A stretch of DNA of 45,914 nt from the NCBI GenBank assembly GCA_024694565.1, contig JAILJR010000113.1, positions 1-45,914 on the forward strand. The letters run 5' to 3'. The number at the start of each line of letters is the position of its first letter. Positions within the stretch are counted from its first letter, which is position 1. A model generated the notes under the pieces. The model had not been told where the DNA came from and did not search any database. It saw nothing but the letters and a program-made list of their open reading frames with translations. The position numbers and the translations under genes are program-made. Source of the stretch: Butyrivibrio sp. GTDB taxonomy: Bacteria; Bacillota; Clostridia; Lachnospirales; Lachnospiraceae. Shown piece by piece: positions 1 through 9,423 of this stretch.

Positions 1-1
1 G

Positions 2-3000
2 GATAAGGTTAAGTTGCCGGGATACGATGATGCTTTACAAAAGAAGAATCCCTATGCACTTGATAAGGAAGTAATCGATGACATCAATAAACAGCTTAAG
101 TCTAAAGAGGCAGAGGATTTAAAGAACAGGAATCAGGAGACAAAATGGCTGTCTGATAACCTTGAAAAGCTTCTGCAGGATGAAAAAAAGAAGAGACAGG
201 AGCAGGAAAGGGAGAGGCAGGCTTTAGAGAAAAAGAAGTTTGATGAAGAACATACTGCGGAAAAGCATACCGAGGGGCTAAAGAACATGTTGTCTGCAGA
301 GAAAGACAACATGAATAAGAGACAGCTCGTCAGCTTCCCCACAAAGTCTGTTCTTGCTCCCGCGTATAATGAAAGATTCCGTGAGCGCCTTACTGCCGCT
401 AAGCGTATAGAAAAACAGGCTGACCCTTCATCTGAACTGTATCAGAAGGATAAGAACAGGCAGATGCTCATAGGAGCAAGGGACAACTACTCCAGGGCCT
501 GCATCAAGAACATGGAAACTCTGATGGAAGGAAGAGCAGTTACCTGTGAAGGCGCAGAGTATAAGGACCTTGCTCAGTTTATTGGCACAAGTGCAGCAGC
601 TTTTTCAGAGAAAGACAAAATAAGTCTCCTTGACTGTTACCTTGGTACAAGCATGAAGAAGGGACCCGGAGGCTATGAAGGACAGGACAGACAAAAGGCA
701 CTTGATCTTATGACCAAGGCACTTTTTTCCATCGACCTGTCATCAATAAAGCTGGACAGTGACATCTCTTTTGTCATGAATGCCACAAGACTCGAATCTG
801 TCATGGGAATGGTGGTAGCCTATGAGCATATGCTTGTGCGCTATGAGACCTCAGATAAAGAGGAAAAAGTACATACATATTTTGATGAGCTCTCATCGGA
901 AACTGCAGAAGCTGTTAAGGAGCAGCTTGATAAACTGCGCATTGTTTCGCTGTACTATGTAAATCGCAGGGATATTATCACCAACAATTATTATGCCGGG
1001 CATCAGAACAATGAGATCTCATTGAAAGGAGATGATGCTTTAGCTAATCAGAAAGCTCTCGCCCAAAAGCTGCTTGAAAGCCAATTCATCGGACATAGAC
1101 TGATGGAGACCTATGGGGCCGGCAAAGAGGTTATTGCTGCAAGCGGCTGGGATCAGAAATTAATCGAGTCGAACCTTACAAAGAATATGATAATAGAAGC
1201 TCAAAAACTGACCGGAAGTAAAATGGCTGCCCAAGAGCTGCAGAGGGAAAAGCTTGAGGAAGCCTTTAAAAGCATGGATTATTTTGGAATCAATGGCTTT
1301 GGGATCTACACATCCGAAGCTGTAAGGAGCAGCACAGGGTTTGCCATGCTTTTCTTTGCAATGAATGATCTGGAGCGCAACTCCGGCTTTTTTGACATCA
1401 ACAGCTTTGAGATGAAGCTGGTCAAAAAGCATCTGGGTAAAGTCAAAACAATTCTGGGTAAAACTGCGTCGCGGCTTGGCTTTTATGATGCTAAGTGTCT
1501 TCTTACAGAAGAATTGTCTGAGCTTGTAGGATGCTGCGAAGAATACATGAAGGTAAGGAAGGGGATTGCCTCTTCCGGCCGGTATGAGAGCGTTGTAAAA
1601 ATAAGTGAGGCTTCGGCGTCGTGCCTAAAATTTATGCAGTCCTTGTCAGAGGAGCAGTTTGAGACGATCACTAAGGGAAAAGAAAAAGCAGCGCTGTCAG
1701 ATGTTTTCTCGAAGTCAGACATGATTGTTGACCGGAACAGGTCAGAACTGAGCGAGTCGAAGAAGGTATTCCTCAGAAACCAAAAGGATGAGCTTGCGGA
1801 TAGTTTTGCGGCTGCCTATGGAAGGAACTCCCGCTTTAGAAATTATGGGACATACATGAGAAATATCAATGGAATATTGGATAAGGCTGTTGACGAAGAT
1901 AAAAAATCATTTATCGATCATAAGAACACACTGCTGCAGAATTATGATGCCATAATCAAGCTGGGAAATTCTTATATTAAAGGGCAGAGACCATCCATGT
2001 CCGCCGGTGTGAACCGCTGCAGCATTGCAAGGGAAGCTGTTCGCAATGCAAGGGAAATGATGGAGCTTATCAGAAGGCTTAGCTTTGCTGATTTAAAAAA
2101 CAGAGGCAAAAACGGCCTGAGCTTTAAAAATGCACTTTTTGGCGAAGACATTGTGAACATGTATGAAGTTGAAGTGGGTCGCGAAATCAGGACAAGGGTC
2201 CGGGGAGGCTCCTCCGACACAGTTTTTACCGCGGATAAAGATGTTATAAACACAAACAGATACAAAAAGGCGATCAGCTTTGTGGGCGGCGATACAACGA
2301 TGCTCAGTGATTATAAGGCCACAGTTTACAAAAAGGTTGATGGCAGCATTGTGACAGGCCTTTCTTATAATCCGACCCTGAGCAACATACCTCAGGGGCA
2401 TATTCAGGGGAAGTTCAGGTATGTTACCGCCAAAGAGATTGAATTCAGTATGCGGAAGAATAACCTGAATGTCGTTTATTCGGAGAATGCCCTGAAGCAG
2501 CTGACTACTATCAGGATCATGGATACAATTTTTGGCAAGACCAAGAGGGATATTAATACCCTGCAGTATAATGCTGCAACGCAGCCCGTACTGGGGGAGA
2601 TGACAATTGTTATTTCGTCAGTGCTCAATACTTCAAACGACGGATATTTTGGAAGGACAATAAAGGCAAATGCAGGGCAGGACAATCCTAATGAGAAAAA
2701 TGTTTCCATTCTGGATGAGAACGGTGATCTGAATATCGGAGCATATGACAGAACCGTTGCTGATAGGATCATGTCCCTTTCTGCTGAAGGATGCTTTGCT
2801 GAATTTGAAAAAGACGGAATTGCTCTCACTGAGGAAGAGAAGGCAGCTTTTTCAGAAAGACTGTCCAGGGTTCAGGCGGCTTTTTTGAAGGATAAGACAG
2901 ATGAAAACGGTTGGAGAAATAAGCGTGATAAACGGGATGAAAACTTAAGACTTTCCAGGATAGAGGATGCAAAGGGGGAGCTTGAGAAATACAGAAGATG

Positions 3001-4747
3001 GACTCTGAAAGACGATTCCGACCCGGTCAAAAAAACAGAAAAGAAAATAAAGGACCTCAAGGTTTTGAAAGTAAGGGATGAGGACGGTATATATAACAGT
3101 TCCTTAAAAGAAATGCATAAGCAGGGAAAAGCTCATGTTCTTGTAAAAGATGAGTTTATGAACAGGACGGCGACTGTAGAAGAGGAAGCAACCCTGGATA
3201 AGGAAGCGGAAAAGAACAAAAAGGCTTCCAAAAAGGGACCTCAACGACAGAGAGTTATGCAGGAAATGTCATTTCTGGCCAGAAGGAAGATACTGCAGTT
3301 AAGGGAAGAAAAATCGAAGTTCCGGAGTGTATCAGATAAGTACAGGATGCATAAAAAGGATGCACTAAAGAAGATCGTGAAGCCCCTGACAGAAGAAAAA
3401 ACAAAGCTTTCGCCTGAGTTTAAACAGATTATAGATCTTTTCAGGAAATATGCGAACATGGATGTCACTGTAGTAAATGGCATGAAGGAAACAGACCTGA
3501 CAAGTTATATGCCTAAGTACATGGAAGATTATTATAAGCAGGAGGGTGATACACTTTTAAACGCCAAAAAGCTTTCAGAAGAAAGGCTTGCGATAATTTC
3601 TGGGGACACAAAGGACGAAGCACTTATTTTCGAGCGTGAAAAGCTTTTAGAGCTAAAGAAGCTTTATGATGAGATGATGGCCGGAAAGCTTGAGGTTCCA
3701 GAGAATAAGGATCAGATAATAGTTGTCGAAGACAGCGCATTTGTTGATTTTACAAAAAATAAAATCACGAATGTTGTTACAATTGAAGCTCAGAATAAGA
3801 TGACTCTCCGCAGGGACGAGCCGCTCTTTACCCATGAACCCTGCGCTAATGACATTGCGCAGGGGTATTGCGGAGACTGTTATCTTCTTGCAACAATCGC
3901 TGCAGTAGTGGAGAAAAATCCCGACTATGTCAGGAAAATGATGGTGGATAACGGAAACGGAACCGTTACTGTAAGACTGTTTGGACCGGATAAGCAAGCA
4001 AAGTATGTGACAGTCACCAAGAGTACGGTACTGACAACAAATAAAGAGGTAGACCGCGGCGGGGACAAGTTTGTGCAGGGCGCGCTCTGGGTTAAAATGC
4101 TGGAGAAAGCAGTTGTTGCATCAGGACTTTTTGAAGATTATTTTCGGGCCAATGCTACTGAAGGTCAGAATGAAATTAATGACAGAATCAGCGTATTTGA
4201 ACAGCTGCGGAAGAATAATAAGGTTTCATATGAAGCAATCAGCGGAGGCGATCCTGCTTTTGCAGCAGGTATACTTTTGGGGACTAAAGGCTCAAAAGGG
4301 TATTTTGAAAGTAAATATGACTACGACGAACAACTCTCGGTAGGGGTAATGAACTACACTGACGAACAAAAAGAGTTCCTGGAAATGGCAGAGGGTATTG
4401 GTAAAAAGGATTATTTCATGAAAGGGAATAAGAATTATGCCCTTACCGTATCAACATTAGACTCGTTCGATGCCGGCGAAGATACAAAGCTAAAGACGCA
4501 TGATCAGGAGCGCGGGATGTATGTTCATCATGTTTATACTGTCCTTGGCGTTAGGAAAATAGGTTCAGTTAATACAGTTGTTTTGCGCAATCCCCATGGT
4601 GCGGGTGTAAACAGGTTTTCTTATAATGAGAATACGGGTGCAGTATCATCTGAACAGGATAAGGATGTTAAAGCCGGTGGAGATCTGTTTGTTCCGGTGA
4701 ATACATTCTTCAGGATGTTCAAGAGTTATCAAAAGATCGAGTTTTGA
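2..4747 (+). CDS. Giant calpain-like cysteine protease, 5' partial
   Basis: At least 1577 residues are encoded (numbered here from the TTG at 14). The frame is open to the left edge with no stop or convincing SD, so the true start probably lies outside the window. The C-terminal 300 residues form a papain-like calpain (peptidase C2) core: QGYCGDCYLLA with catalytic Cys1289, GALWVKMLEKA, HHVYTVLGV with His1506, and LRNPHG with Asn1526. The triad is complete. The first 80 residues are rich in Lys, Glu and Gln and look like coiled coil. The middle 1200 residues are unrecognised. There is no signal peptide or membrane segment in the visible part, so it is cytosolic or uses a non-Sec route. Calpains make limited cuts in protein substrates; the substrate here is unknown. 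A related protein with a dead active site lies at 26921-29602. Confidence 0.85.
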   Translation, partial: DKVKLPGYDDALQKKNPYALDKEVIDDINKQLKSKEAEDLKNRNQETKWLSDNLEKLLQDEKKKRQEQERERQALEKKKFDEEHTAEKHTEGLKNMLSAEKDNMNKRQLVSFPTKSVLAPAYNERFRERLTAAKRIEKQADPSSELYQKDKNRQMLIGARDNYSRACIKNMETLMEGRAVTCEGAEYKDLAQFIGTSAAAFSEKDKISLLDCYLGTSMKKGPGGYEGQDRQKALDLMTKALFSIDLSSIKLDSDISFVMNATRLESVMGMVVAYEHMLVRYETSDKEEKVHTYFDELSSETAEAVKEQLDKLRIVSLYYVNRRDIITNNYYAGHQNNEISLKGDDALANQKALAQKLLESQFIGHRLMETYGAGKEVIAASGWDQKLIESNLTKNMIIEAQKLTGSKMAAQELQREKLEEAFKSMDYFGINGFGIYTSEAVRSSTGFAMLFFAMNDLERNSGFFDINSFEMKLVKKHLGKVKTILGKTASRLGFYDAKCLLTEELSELVGCCEEYMKVRKGIASSGRYESVVKISEASASCLKFMQSLSEEQFETITKGKEKAALSDVFSKSDMIVDRNRSELSESKKVFLRNQKDELADSFAAAYGRNSRFRNYGTYMRNINGILDKAVDEDKKSFIDHKNTLLQNYDAIIKLGNSYIKGQRPSMSAGVNRCSIAREAVRNAREMMELIRRLSFADLKNRGKNGLSFKNALFGEDIVNMYEVEVGREIRTRVRGGSSDTVFTADKDVINTNRYKKAISFVGGDTTMLSDYKATVYKKVDGSIVTGLSYNPTLSNIPQGHIQGKFRYVTAKEIEFSMRKNNLNVVYSENALKQLTTIRIMDTIFGKTKRDINTLQYNAATQPVLGEMTIVISSVLNTSNDGYFGRTIKANAGQDNPNEKNVSILDENGDLNIGAYDRTVADRIMSLSAEGCFAEFEKDGIALTEEEKAAFSERLSRVQAAFLKDKTDENGWRNKRDKRDENLRLSRIEDAKGELEKYRRWTLKDDSDPVKKTEKKIKDLKVLKVRDEDGIYNSSLKEMHKQGKAHVLVKDEFMNRTATVEEEATLDKEAEKNKKASKKGPQRQRVMQEMSFLARRKILQLREEKSKFRSVSDKYRMHKKDALKKIVKPLTEEKTKLSPEFKQIIDLFRKYANMDVTVVNGMKETDLTSYMPKYMEDYYKQEGDTLLNAKKLSEERLAIISGDTKDEALIFEREKLLELKKLYDEMMAGKLEVPENKDQIIVVEDSAFVDFTKNKITNVVTIEAQNKMTLRRDEPLFTHEPCANDIAQGYCGDCYLLATIAAVVEKNPDYVRKMMVDNGNGTVTVRLFGPDKQAKYVTVTKSTVLTTNKEVDRGGDKFVQGALWVKMLEKAVVASGLFEDYFRANATEGQNEINDRISVFEQLRKNNKVSYEAISGGDPAFAAGILLGTKGSKGYFESKYDYDEQLSVGVMNYTDEQKEFLEMAEGIGKKDYFMKGNKNYALTVSTLDSFDAGEDTKLKTHDQERGMYVHHVYTVLGVRKIGSVNTVVLRNPHGAGVNRFSYNENTGAVSSEQDKDVKAGGDLFVPVNTFFRMFKSYQKIEF

Positions 4748-4804
4748 TTTGCCCTGAGGCCTGAAATACGGGGTGCAGGGAAACTCATAGAATGGCATGA
4801 AGGT

Positions 4805-4846
4805 AAAAAGTCTCCGAACAGCTTCAAGGCTGCTCGGAGACTTTTT
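4805..4846. terminator. Bidirectional terminator between the calpain gene and ysxC
   Basis: An 18-bp inverted repeat (AAAAAGTCTCCGAACAGC against its complement, with one G-T type mismatch) has a 6-nt loop. It is flanked by A5 on the left and T5 on the right, so it can stop transcription from both convergent genes. Confidence 0.85.
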
Positions 4847-4850
4847 GCGT

Positions 4851-5441
4851 TCATTCTTTACTTAACAGTTCATCCATGAATTCGTAGATTTCGTCGCGCC
4901 CGGCTTTGGAGAGGGCGGAGTAGGGGAAAATCCTTACATCTTCGGGGAGGGAGAGACCTGATCTTAATGCAGACAGGTGCTTTTCAAGCTGTGACTTTTT
5001 CAGCTTGTCGGACTTGGTAGCTATGATCACCGGCTGAAAACCCTGGTGGATTATCCATTGGTACATCTGTATGTCGTTGGCGGAAGGATCGTGCCTTATG
5101 TCTATAAGTAGAAAGACACGAAGGAGCTGGCGTGAGGTGTGAAGGTAATTCTCAACCATTTTGCCCCATTGCTCCTTTACCTTATCGGGAACACGGGCAA
5201 AGCCATATCCCGGAAGATCTACCAGATAGAATTCACCATTGATATTGTAGTAGTTTATGGTCTGTGTCTTCCCGGGTTCCTGGGAGGTTCTGGCATAATT
5301 CTTTCTGTTCATAAGACCATTGATAAGCGAACTCTTTCCTACATTACTCTTTCCTGCAAAAGCAAACTCCGGCAGCTCGTTATCCGGCAGCTTGCTGGTT
5401 ATTCCGCATACAGTTTCCAAATTTACATTTTTTATTACCAT
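4851..5441 (-). CDS. ysxC: Ribosome biogenesis GTP-binding protein YsxC/EngB
   Basis: This is a TrmE-Era-EngA-EngB family GTPase needed for assembly of the large ribosomal subunit. The 196-residue protein has the G1 loop GKSNVGKS at residues 30-37, a G2 region with PGKTQTINYY, G3 DLPGYG and G4 TKSDK, and its length is usual for the family. An in-frame GTG lies upstream at 5462, but the ATG at 5441 is preferred because GAGGAG sits 6 nt before it and the GTG has no SD. The SD belongs to a repeated leader element (copy A). The gene is monocistronic and divergent from clpB. Confidence 0.95.
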   Translation of the reverse strand: MVIKNVNLETVCGITSKLPDNELPEFAFAGKSNVGKSSLINGLMNRKNYARTSQEPGKTQTINYYNINGEFYLVDLPGYGFARVPDKVKEQWGKMVENYLHTSRQLLRVFLLIDIRHDPSANDIQMYQWIIHQGFQPVIIATKSDKLKKSQLEKHLSALRSGLSLPEDVRIFPYSALSKAGRDEIYEFMDELLSKE

Positions 5442-5447
5442 AGTCTG

Positions 5448-5541
5448 CTCCTCTATTAACACCGGTAAATATCTGACTTATACCGGTCGGATGCGGATAC
5501 CGTAAGCGCCCAAAGGACGTGCACTAACGGTAACCGGCTCC
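5448..5541 (-). repeat. SD-ending leader repeat, copy A (before ysxC)
   Basis: Read on the minus strand, this element starts GGAGCCGGTTACC. It forms a stem (GGTTACCGTTAGTGC against GCGCTTACGGTATCC) around the loop ACGTCCTTTGG, continues with GCATCCGACCGG and CAGATAT, and ends with TTAATAGAGGAG, which is the SD of ysxC. Copies B to E are at 8405, 19044, 29635 and 38562. The sequence shows the repeat and its position; regulation or mobility is inferred. Confidence 0.8.
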
Positions 5542-5617
5542 TATGCTGTGCTCTTTCTGCTCAGATCTGAATAGCAACACCCGTCAACTATAATTTTACC
5601 ATAAATTAAAAATATTG

Positions 5618-5645
5618 TTGACATCACGAAAATGAATGTTATACT
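5618..5645 (+). promoter_or_regulatory. Sigma-A type promoter of clpB
   Basis: A perfect -35 TTGACA (5618-5623) is followed by a 16-bp spacer and TATACT (5640-5645). The clpB start is about 38 nt beyond the expected transcription start. No CIRCE or CtsR heptad repeat was seen around it, so a heat-shock repressor site is not evident. Confidence 0.75.
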
Positions 5646-5689
5646 TGTAATAGAACAAAGAACACAATGCGCTTGAGGAAGGAGGCTTT

Positions 5690-8284
5690 ATGAATATACA
5701 GAAATTTACACAAAAATCAATAGAAGCAGTTCAGAACTGTGAGAAGGTTGCAGTTGAATACGGCAATCAGGAGATTGAACAGGAGCACCTGCTATATGCA
5801 CTTATGACTCTTGAGGACAGCCTGATAGCCAAGCTCGTGGAGAGGATGGGCGTTGATATCAGGAGCTTTATCTCCAGAATAGAGCAGGGCATCAGCAAGA
5901 GGACCAAGGTATCCGGCGGACAGCCCTATATCGGTTCAGACCTCAACAAGGCTCTCCTTTCAGCTGAGGATGAGGCCAAGGCACTGGGGGATTCCTATGT
6001 GTCTGTGGAGCATCTCTTCATGGCTGTTATTAAGAAGCCTAACAAGGAAGTCAGGGAAATCCTTGCGCAGTTTGGTATAGACAGGAACAGGTTCCTTCAG
6101 GTTCTTTCAGAAGTCCGTGGCAACAGGAATGTCACCACCGATAACCCTGAAGCCACCTATGATACACTGAACAAATACGGAACCGAACTTGTGGAGAAGG
6201 CAAGGAAACAGAAGCTTGATCCTGTGATCGGAAGAGATTCAGAGATACGTAACGTGATAAGGATCCTCTCCAGGAAGACCAAGAATAATCCGGTTCTTAT
6301 CGGAGAGCCCGGTGTGGGCAAGACTGCGGTTGTTGAGGCACTTGCACAGAGAATAGCAGGCGGCGATGTTCCAACGGCGCTCAAGGATAAAAAGATCTTT
6401 TCACTCGATATGGGCGCACTTGTGGCAGGAGCCAAGTACAGGGGAGAGTTTGAGGAAAGACTCAAGGCTGTGCTTGAGGATGTAAAGGGATCAGATGGTG
6501 AGATAATTCTTTTCATTGATGAGCTCCACCTGATCGTAGGTGCAGGCAAGACTGACGGCGCAATGGATGCAGGCAATATGCTCAAGCCGATGCTGGCAAG
6601 AGGCGAGCTTCATTGTATCGGTGCAACGACCCTCAACGAGTACAGGCAGTATATTGAGAAGGATGCAGCGCTTGAGAGACGTTTCCAGCCTGTCATGGTT
6701 AACGAGCCTACGGTTGAGGACACGATCAGTATTTTAAGAGGACTTAAGGAGAGGTATGAGGTTTTCCATGGTGTCAAGATCATGGATTCAGCGCTTGTCA
6801 GCGCAGCTGTTCTCTCCAACAGATACATTTCCGACAGGTTCCTTCCGGACAAGGCAATCGACCTTGTGGATGAGGCCTGCGCTCTGATCAAGACAGAAAT
6901 GGATTCCATGCCTGCGGAGCTTGATGAGATGAACCGCAAGATCATGCAGATGCAGATAGAGGAGGCTGCCCTCAAGAAGGAGGATGATTCCCTGAGCGTT
7001 GAGAGGCTGGCCAATCTTCAGAAGGAACTGGCTGAGCTCAAGGAAGAGTTCGATGCAAGAAAGGCTCAGTGGACCAATGAGAAGACAGCAGTTGACAAGC
7101 TGGCAGCAATGCGTGAGCAGATAGACACCATTAACTCTGAGATAGCAATCGCCCAGAGGAATGCGGAGTATGAAAAGGCAGCAGAGCTTCAGTACGGCAA
7201 GCTCCCTGCACTCAAGAAACAGCTTGAAGAGGCAGAGGAGGAAGTAAGAAAAAAGGAAGCCGAGACAACTCTTGTACATGAGAGAGTTTCGGATGAAGAG
7301 ATTGCAGGAATAATCAGCAGATGGACAGGTATACCTGTCAGCAAGCTTACCGAGAGTGAGAGGAACAAGACCCTTCATCTTTCGGATGAGCTTCATCAGA
7401 GAGTTATAGGACAGGAGGACGCAGTAACAAGAGTATCCGAGGCTATCATGAGGTCCAAGGCCGGCATCAAGGATCCCGGCAAGCCTATAGGTTCTTTCCT
7501 CTTCCTTGGCCCTACAGGTGTGGGCAAGACAGAGCTGGCCAAGACTCTGGCACAGGCATTATTTGACGATGAGAACAATATGGTCAGGATAGATATGAGT
7601 GAGTATATGGAGAAATATTCTGTGTCAAGACTCATAGGAGCGCCTCCCGGATATGTGGGCTATGAGGAGGGCGGTCAGCTGACCGAGGCTGTAAGGAGAA
7701 AGCCTTATGCGGTAGTTCTCTTCGATGAGATAGAGAAGGCTCACCCAGATGTATTCAACGTACTGCTGCAGATACTCGATGATGGACGTGTCACAGATTC
7801 ACAGGGACGTACAGTGGATTTCAAGAATACGATCCTGATCATGACCTCAAATATCGGAGCACAGTATCTGCTTGATGGCATAAGGGACGACGGCACAATA
7901 AGTGATGAGGCTCAGAATGAGACCATGGAAGATCTGAGGGCTCACTTCAGACCCGAGTTCCTCAACAGGCTCGACGAGATCATAATGTTCAAGCCTCTCA
8001 CAAGGGACAACATTGGCAACATAGTAGACCTTATAGTCACGGATCTAAACAAGAGACTTTCGGACAGGGAGATCAGTGTAAGACTCACAGATGCAGCCAA
8101 GCAGTACGTAATTGACAATGCCTACGACCCCATCTACGGAGCGAGACCCTTAAAGCGCTTTGTCCAGAAGCACGTGGAAACAATGTCAGCAAAACTGATC
8201 CTTCAGGACGCAGTAAAACCTAAAGACACAATAGAGTTCGACGTACAGGACAACGAACTCACCGCAAGAGCGGTTACCAACTGA
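5690..8284 (+). CDS. clpB: ATP-dependent disaggregase ClpB
   Basis: ClpB is a hexameric AAA+ chaperone that pulls polypeptides out of aggregates together with DnaK. The 864 residues match the family. The order is an N-terminal Clp repeat domain (about 1-145), the first AAA domain with Walker A GEPGVGKT at 205-212 and Walker B LFIDE, a coiled-coil M domain (about 400-520, which separates ClpB from ClpA/ClpC), and the second AAA domain with GPTGVGKT at 607-614 and VLFDEIEKA. A strong SD (GGAGG, 5681-5685) precedes the ATG. The gene is monocistronic, with its own promoter at 5618 and a terminator at 8332. Confidence 0.97.
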   Translation: MNIQKFTQKSIEAVQNCEKVAVEYGNQEIEQEHLLYALMTLEDSLIAKLVERMGVDIRSFISRIEQGISKRTKVSGGQPYIGSDLNKALLSAEDEAKALGDSYVSVEHLFMAVIKKPNKEVREILAQFGIDRNRFLQVLSEVRGNRNVTTDNPEATYDTLNKYGTELVEKARKQKLDPVIGRDSEIRNVIRILSRKTKNNPVLIGEPGVGKTAVVEALAQRIAGGDVPTALKDKKIFSLDMGALVAGAKYRGEFEERLKAVLEDVKGSDGEIILFIDELHLIVGAGKTDGAMDAGNMLKPMLARGELHCIGATTLNEYRQYIEKDAALERRFQPVMVNEPTVEDTISILRGLKERYEVFHGVKIMDSALVSAAVLSNRYISDRFLPDKAIDLVDEACALIKTEMDSMPAELDEMNRKIMQMQIEEAALKKEDDSLSVERLANLQKELAELKEEFDARKAQWTNEKTAVDKLAAMREQIDTINSEIAIAQRNAEYEKAAELQYGKLPALKKQLEEAEEEVRKKEAETTLVHERVSDEEIAGIISRWTGIPVSKLTESERNKTLHLSDELHQRVIGQEDAVTRVSEAIMRSKAGIKDPGKPIGSFLFLGPTGVGKTELAKTLAQALFDDENNMVRIDMSEYMEKYSVSRLIGAPPGYVGYEEGGQLTEAVRRKPYAVVLFDEIEKAHPDVFNVLLQILDDGRVTDSQGRTVDFKNTILIMTSNIGAQYLLDGIRDDGTISDEAQNETMEDLRAHFRPEFLNRLDEIIMFKPLTRDNIGNIVDLIVTDLNKRLSDREISVRLTDAAKQYVIDNAYDPIYGARPLKRFVQKHVETMSAKLILQDAVKPKDTIEFDVQDNELTARAVTN

Positions 8285-8331
8285 TAAAGTACATATTTAT
8301 CACTGAGATGTGACTCATATTAGGGTAAAGG

Positions 8332-8398
8332 ACAAAAGTCACCGGTCGTCTCCGGGATGTGCGTATTGCGCAACACCGGAGGCACCCGGTGACTTTTG
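8332..8398 (+). terminator. Hairpin terminator after clpB
   Basis: Long near-palindrome: CAAAAGTCACCGG, an inner CTCCGG arm and their complements, ending in GACTTTTG. It lies 48 bp after the clpB stop. A related half-copy occurs at 42344-42383, so it belongs to a repeat family as well as probably ending clpB transcription. Confidence 0.65.
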
Positions 8399-8404
8399 AC
8401 ATTT

Positions 8405-8484
8405 CTCCTCTATAAACGACAGTTTATATCTGTTTCAGACTGGTCGGATGCGGATACCGTAAGCGCCCAAAGGACGTGCGCTTT
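8405..8484 (-). repeat. SD-ending leader repeat, copy B (no gene behind it)
   Basis: Minus-strand copy of the leader element with the loop ACGTCCTTTGG, GGTATCCGCATCCGACC, the hairpin ATAAAC-TGTC-GTTTAT and ATAGAGGAG. The outer part of the first stem is lost. It points at the 3' end of clpB, where no convincing gene begins. On the plus strand its remaining stem AAGCGC/GCGCTT followed by T6 (8461-8486) may work as a second terminator. Confidence 0.7.
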
Positions 8485-8534
8485 TTTGGCTACCCGGTAG
8501 GTTGTGTTTCAGAGTAACACCTTATTTTATAATA

Positions 8535-8562
8535 TTGTTATTTTTTATTTGCCTTATATAGT
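8535..8562 (+). promoter_or_regulatory. Candidate promoter of the nth-fbp operon
   Basis: TTGTTA (8535-8540), a 16-bp spacer and TATAGT (8557-8562) lie in an AT-rich stretch. The rest of the gap between clpB and nth holds a terminator, leader repeat copy B and a short motif (8607-8620) shared with 12073 and 30755. The match is moderate. Confidence 0.35.
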
Positions 8563-8678
8563 GATAAAATTAATGAAAGTGCATGCGTTAGGAGGCTTTC
8601 ACTGAGTTGAGACGGTACACTGGTAGTTTCCATATAAAAAATATGGGTGTTTAGTAGGAAAATGGGGCAGTGATAGAC

Positions 8679-8771
8679 ATGAATGTTTTTAATGCTTCTA
8701 CCTTTGCGATTTCTGAAGAAATTCGGGATCCTGTGAAAGATAAGAAGTATATGCCGATGGGGGTACAATGA
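8679..8771 (+). CDS. Possible 30-residue leader peptide overlapping nth
   Basis: An ATG frame runs 30 codons and its TGA overlaps the nth ATG (ATGA), the usual geometry for translational coupling. The product starts MNVFNASTFAIS and has a natural-looking composition. No good SD precedes it, and an in-frame GTG two codons upstream is an alternative start. It may be a coupling peptide or chance; I do not recognise it. Confidence 0.3.
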   Translation: MNVFNASTFAISEEIRDPVKDKKYMPMGVQ

Positions 8772-9403
8772 CAAAGAAAAAGCTTGCAATAGAAGTGATA
8801 GAGCGACTGAAAAAAGAGTATCCTCAGTCTCACTGCACCCTCGAATATGACAAGGCGTGGCAGCTGCTTGTGAGTGTGAGACTGGCTGCTCAGTGCACTG
8901 ACAAGAGGGTGGATCAGATAACTCCGCTTCTGTACGAAAAGTACCCGACGGTAGCGGCTCTGGCAGAGGCGCCGGTGGAGGAGATTGAGAAAATAGTCCG
9001 TCCCTGTGGGCTTGGCAACTCCAAGGCCAGGGACATATCCGCATGTATGAAAATGCTTCACTATGAGTATGGTGACAAGGTGCCTGATACCATGGAGGAG
9101 CTTCTGAAGCTCCCGGGCGTGGGAAGAAAGAGTGCAAACCTTGTTCTGGGCGATGTATACGGGAAGCCGGCGATCGTTACTGATACCCACTGCATAAGAT
9201 TGTGCAACTTGATAGGCCTTGTGGATGATATAAAGGAGCCGGGCAAGGTGGAGAAGGAGCTGTGGAAGATCGTCCCTCCGGAAGAGGGAAACGACCTCTG
9301 TCACCGCTTTGTCGATCACGGAAGGGCGGTGTGCATCGCAAGAAGACCAAACTGCCAGGCGTGCTGCCTTAAGGACATCTGCAGGACCGGGAAGAAAATT
9401 TAA
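8768..9403 (+). CDS. nth: Endonuclease III
   Basis: This is a DNA glycosylase/AP lyase that removes oxidised pyrimidines in base excision repair. The 211 residues match the family length. The helix-hairpin-helix LPGVGRKSA carries the catalytic Lys121, and TDTH carries Asp139, equivalent to the E. coli Lys120/Asp138 pair. The C-terminus has the four-Cys [4Fe-4S] pattern C-x6-C-x2-C-x5-C (CIARRPNC, CQACC, KDIC). It is followed after 20 bp by fbp, so the two probably share a transcript. Confidence 0.96.
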   Translation: MTKKKLAIEVIERLKKEYPQSHCTLEYDKAWQLLVSVRLAAQCTDKRVDQITPLLYEKYPTVAALAEAPVEEIEKIVRPCGLGNSKARDISACMKMLHYEYGDKVPDTMEELLKLPGVGRKSANLVLGDVYGKPAIVTDTHCIRLCNLIGLVDDIKEPGKVEKELWKIVPPEEGNDLCHRFVDHGRAVCIARRPNCQACCLKDICRTGKKI

Positions 9404-9423
9404 CTATCAGACGAGGAAAAAAG

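Noticed and set aside
4071..4343. Plus-strand 90-codon ORF inside the calpain gene
   Set aside because: It lies wholly within the catalytic domain in another frame and has no SD.
5546..5689. CIRCE or CtsR operator before clpB
   Set aside because: No TTAGCACTC-N9-GAGTGCTAA and no tandem GGTCAAA heptads were found near the promoter.
6788..7396. Long minus-strand ORF inside clpB (202 codons)
   Set aside because: It is a shadow of the strongly supported clpB frame, with Leu/Cys-rich composition, no SD and no recognisable motif.
8274..8402. 42-codon minus-strand ORF directly after leader repeat copy B
   Set aside because: It has an SD from the repeat, but the sequence is mostly the clpB terminator hairpin and the end of clpB in antisense; composition is unlike a protein.
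8651..9319. Minus-strand ORFs opposite nth
   Set aside because: nth has complete catalytic and Fe-S motifs on the plus strand; the antisense frames have no start signals or family features.
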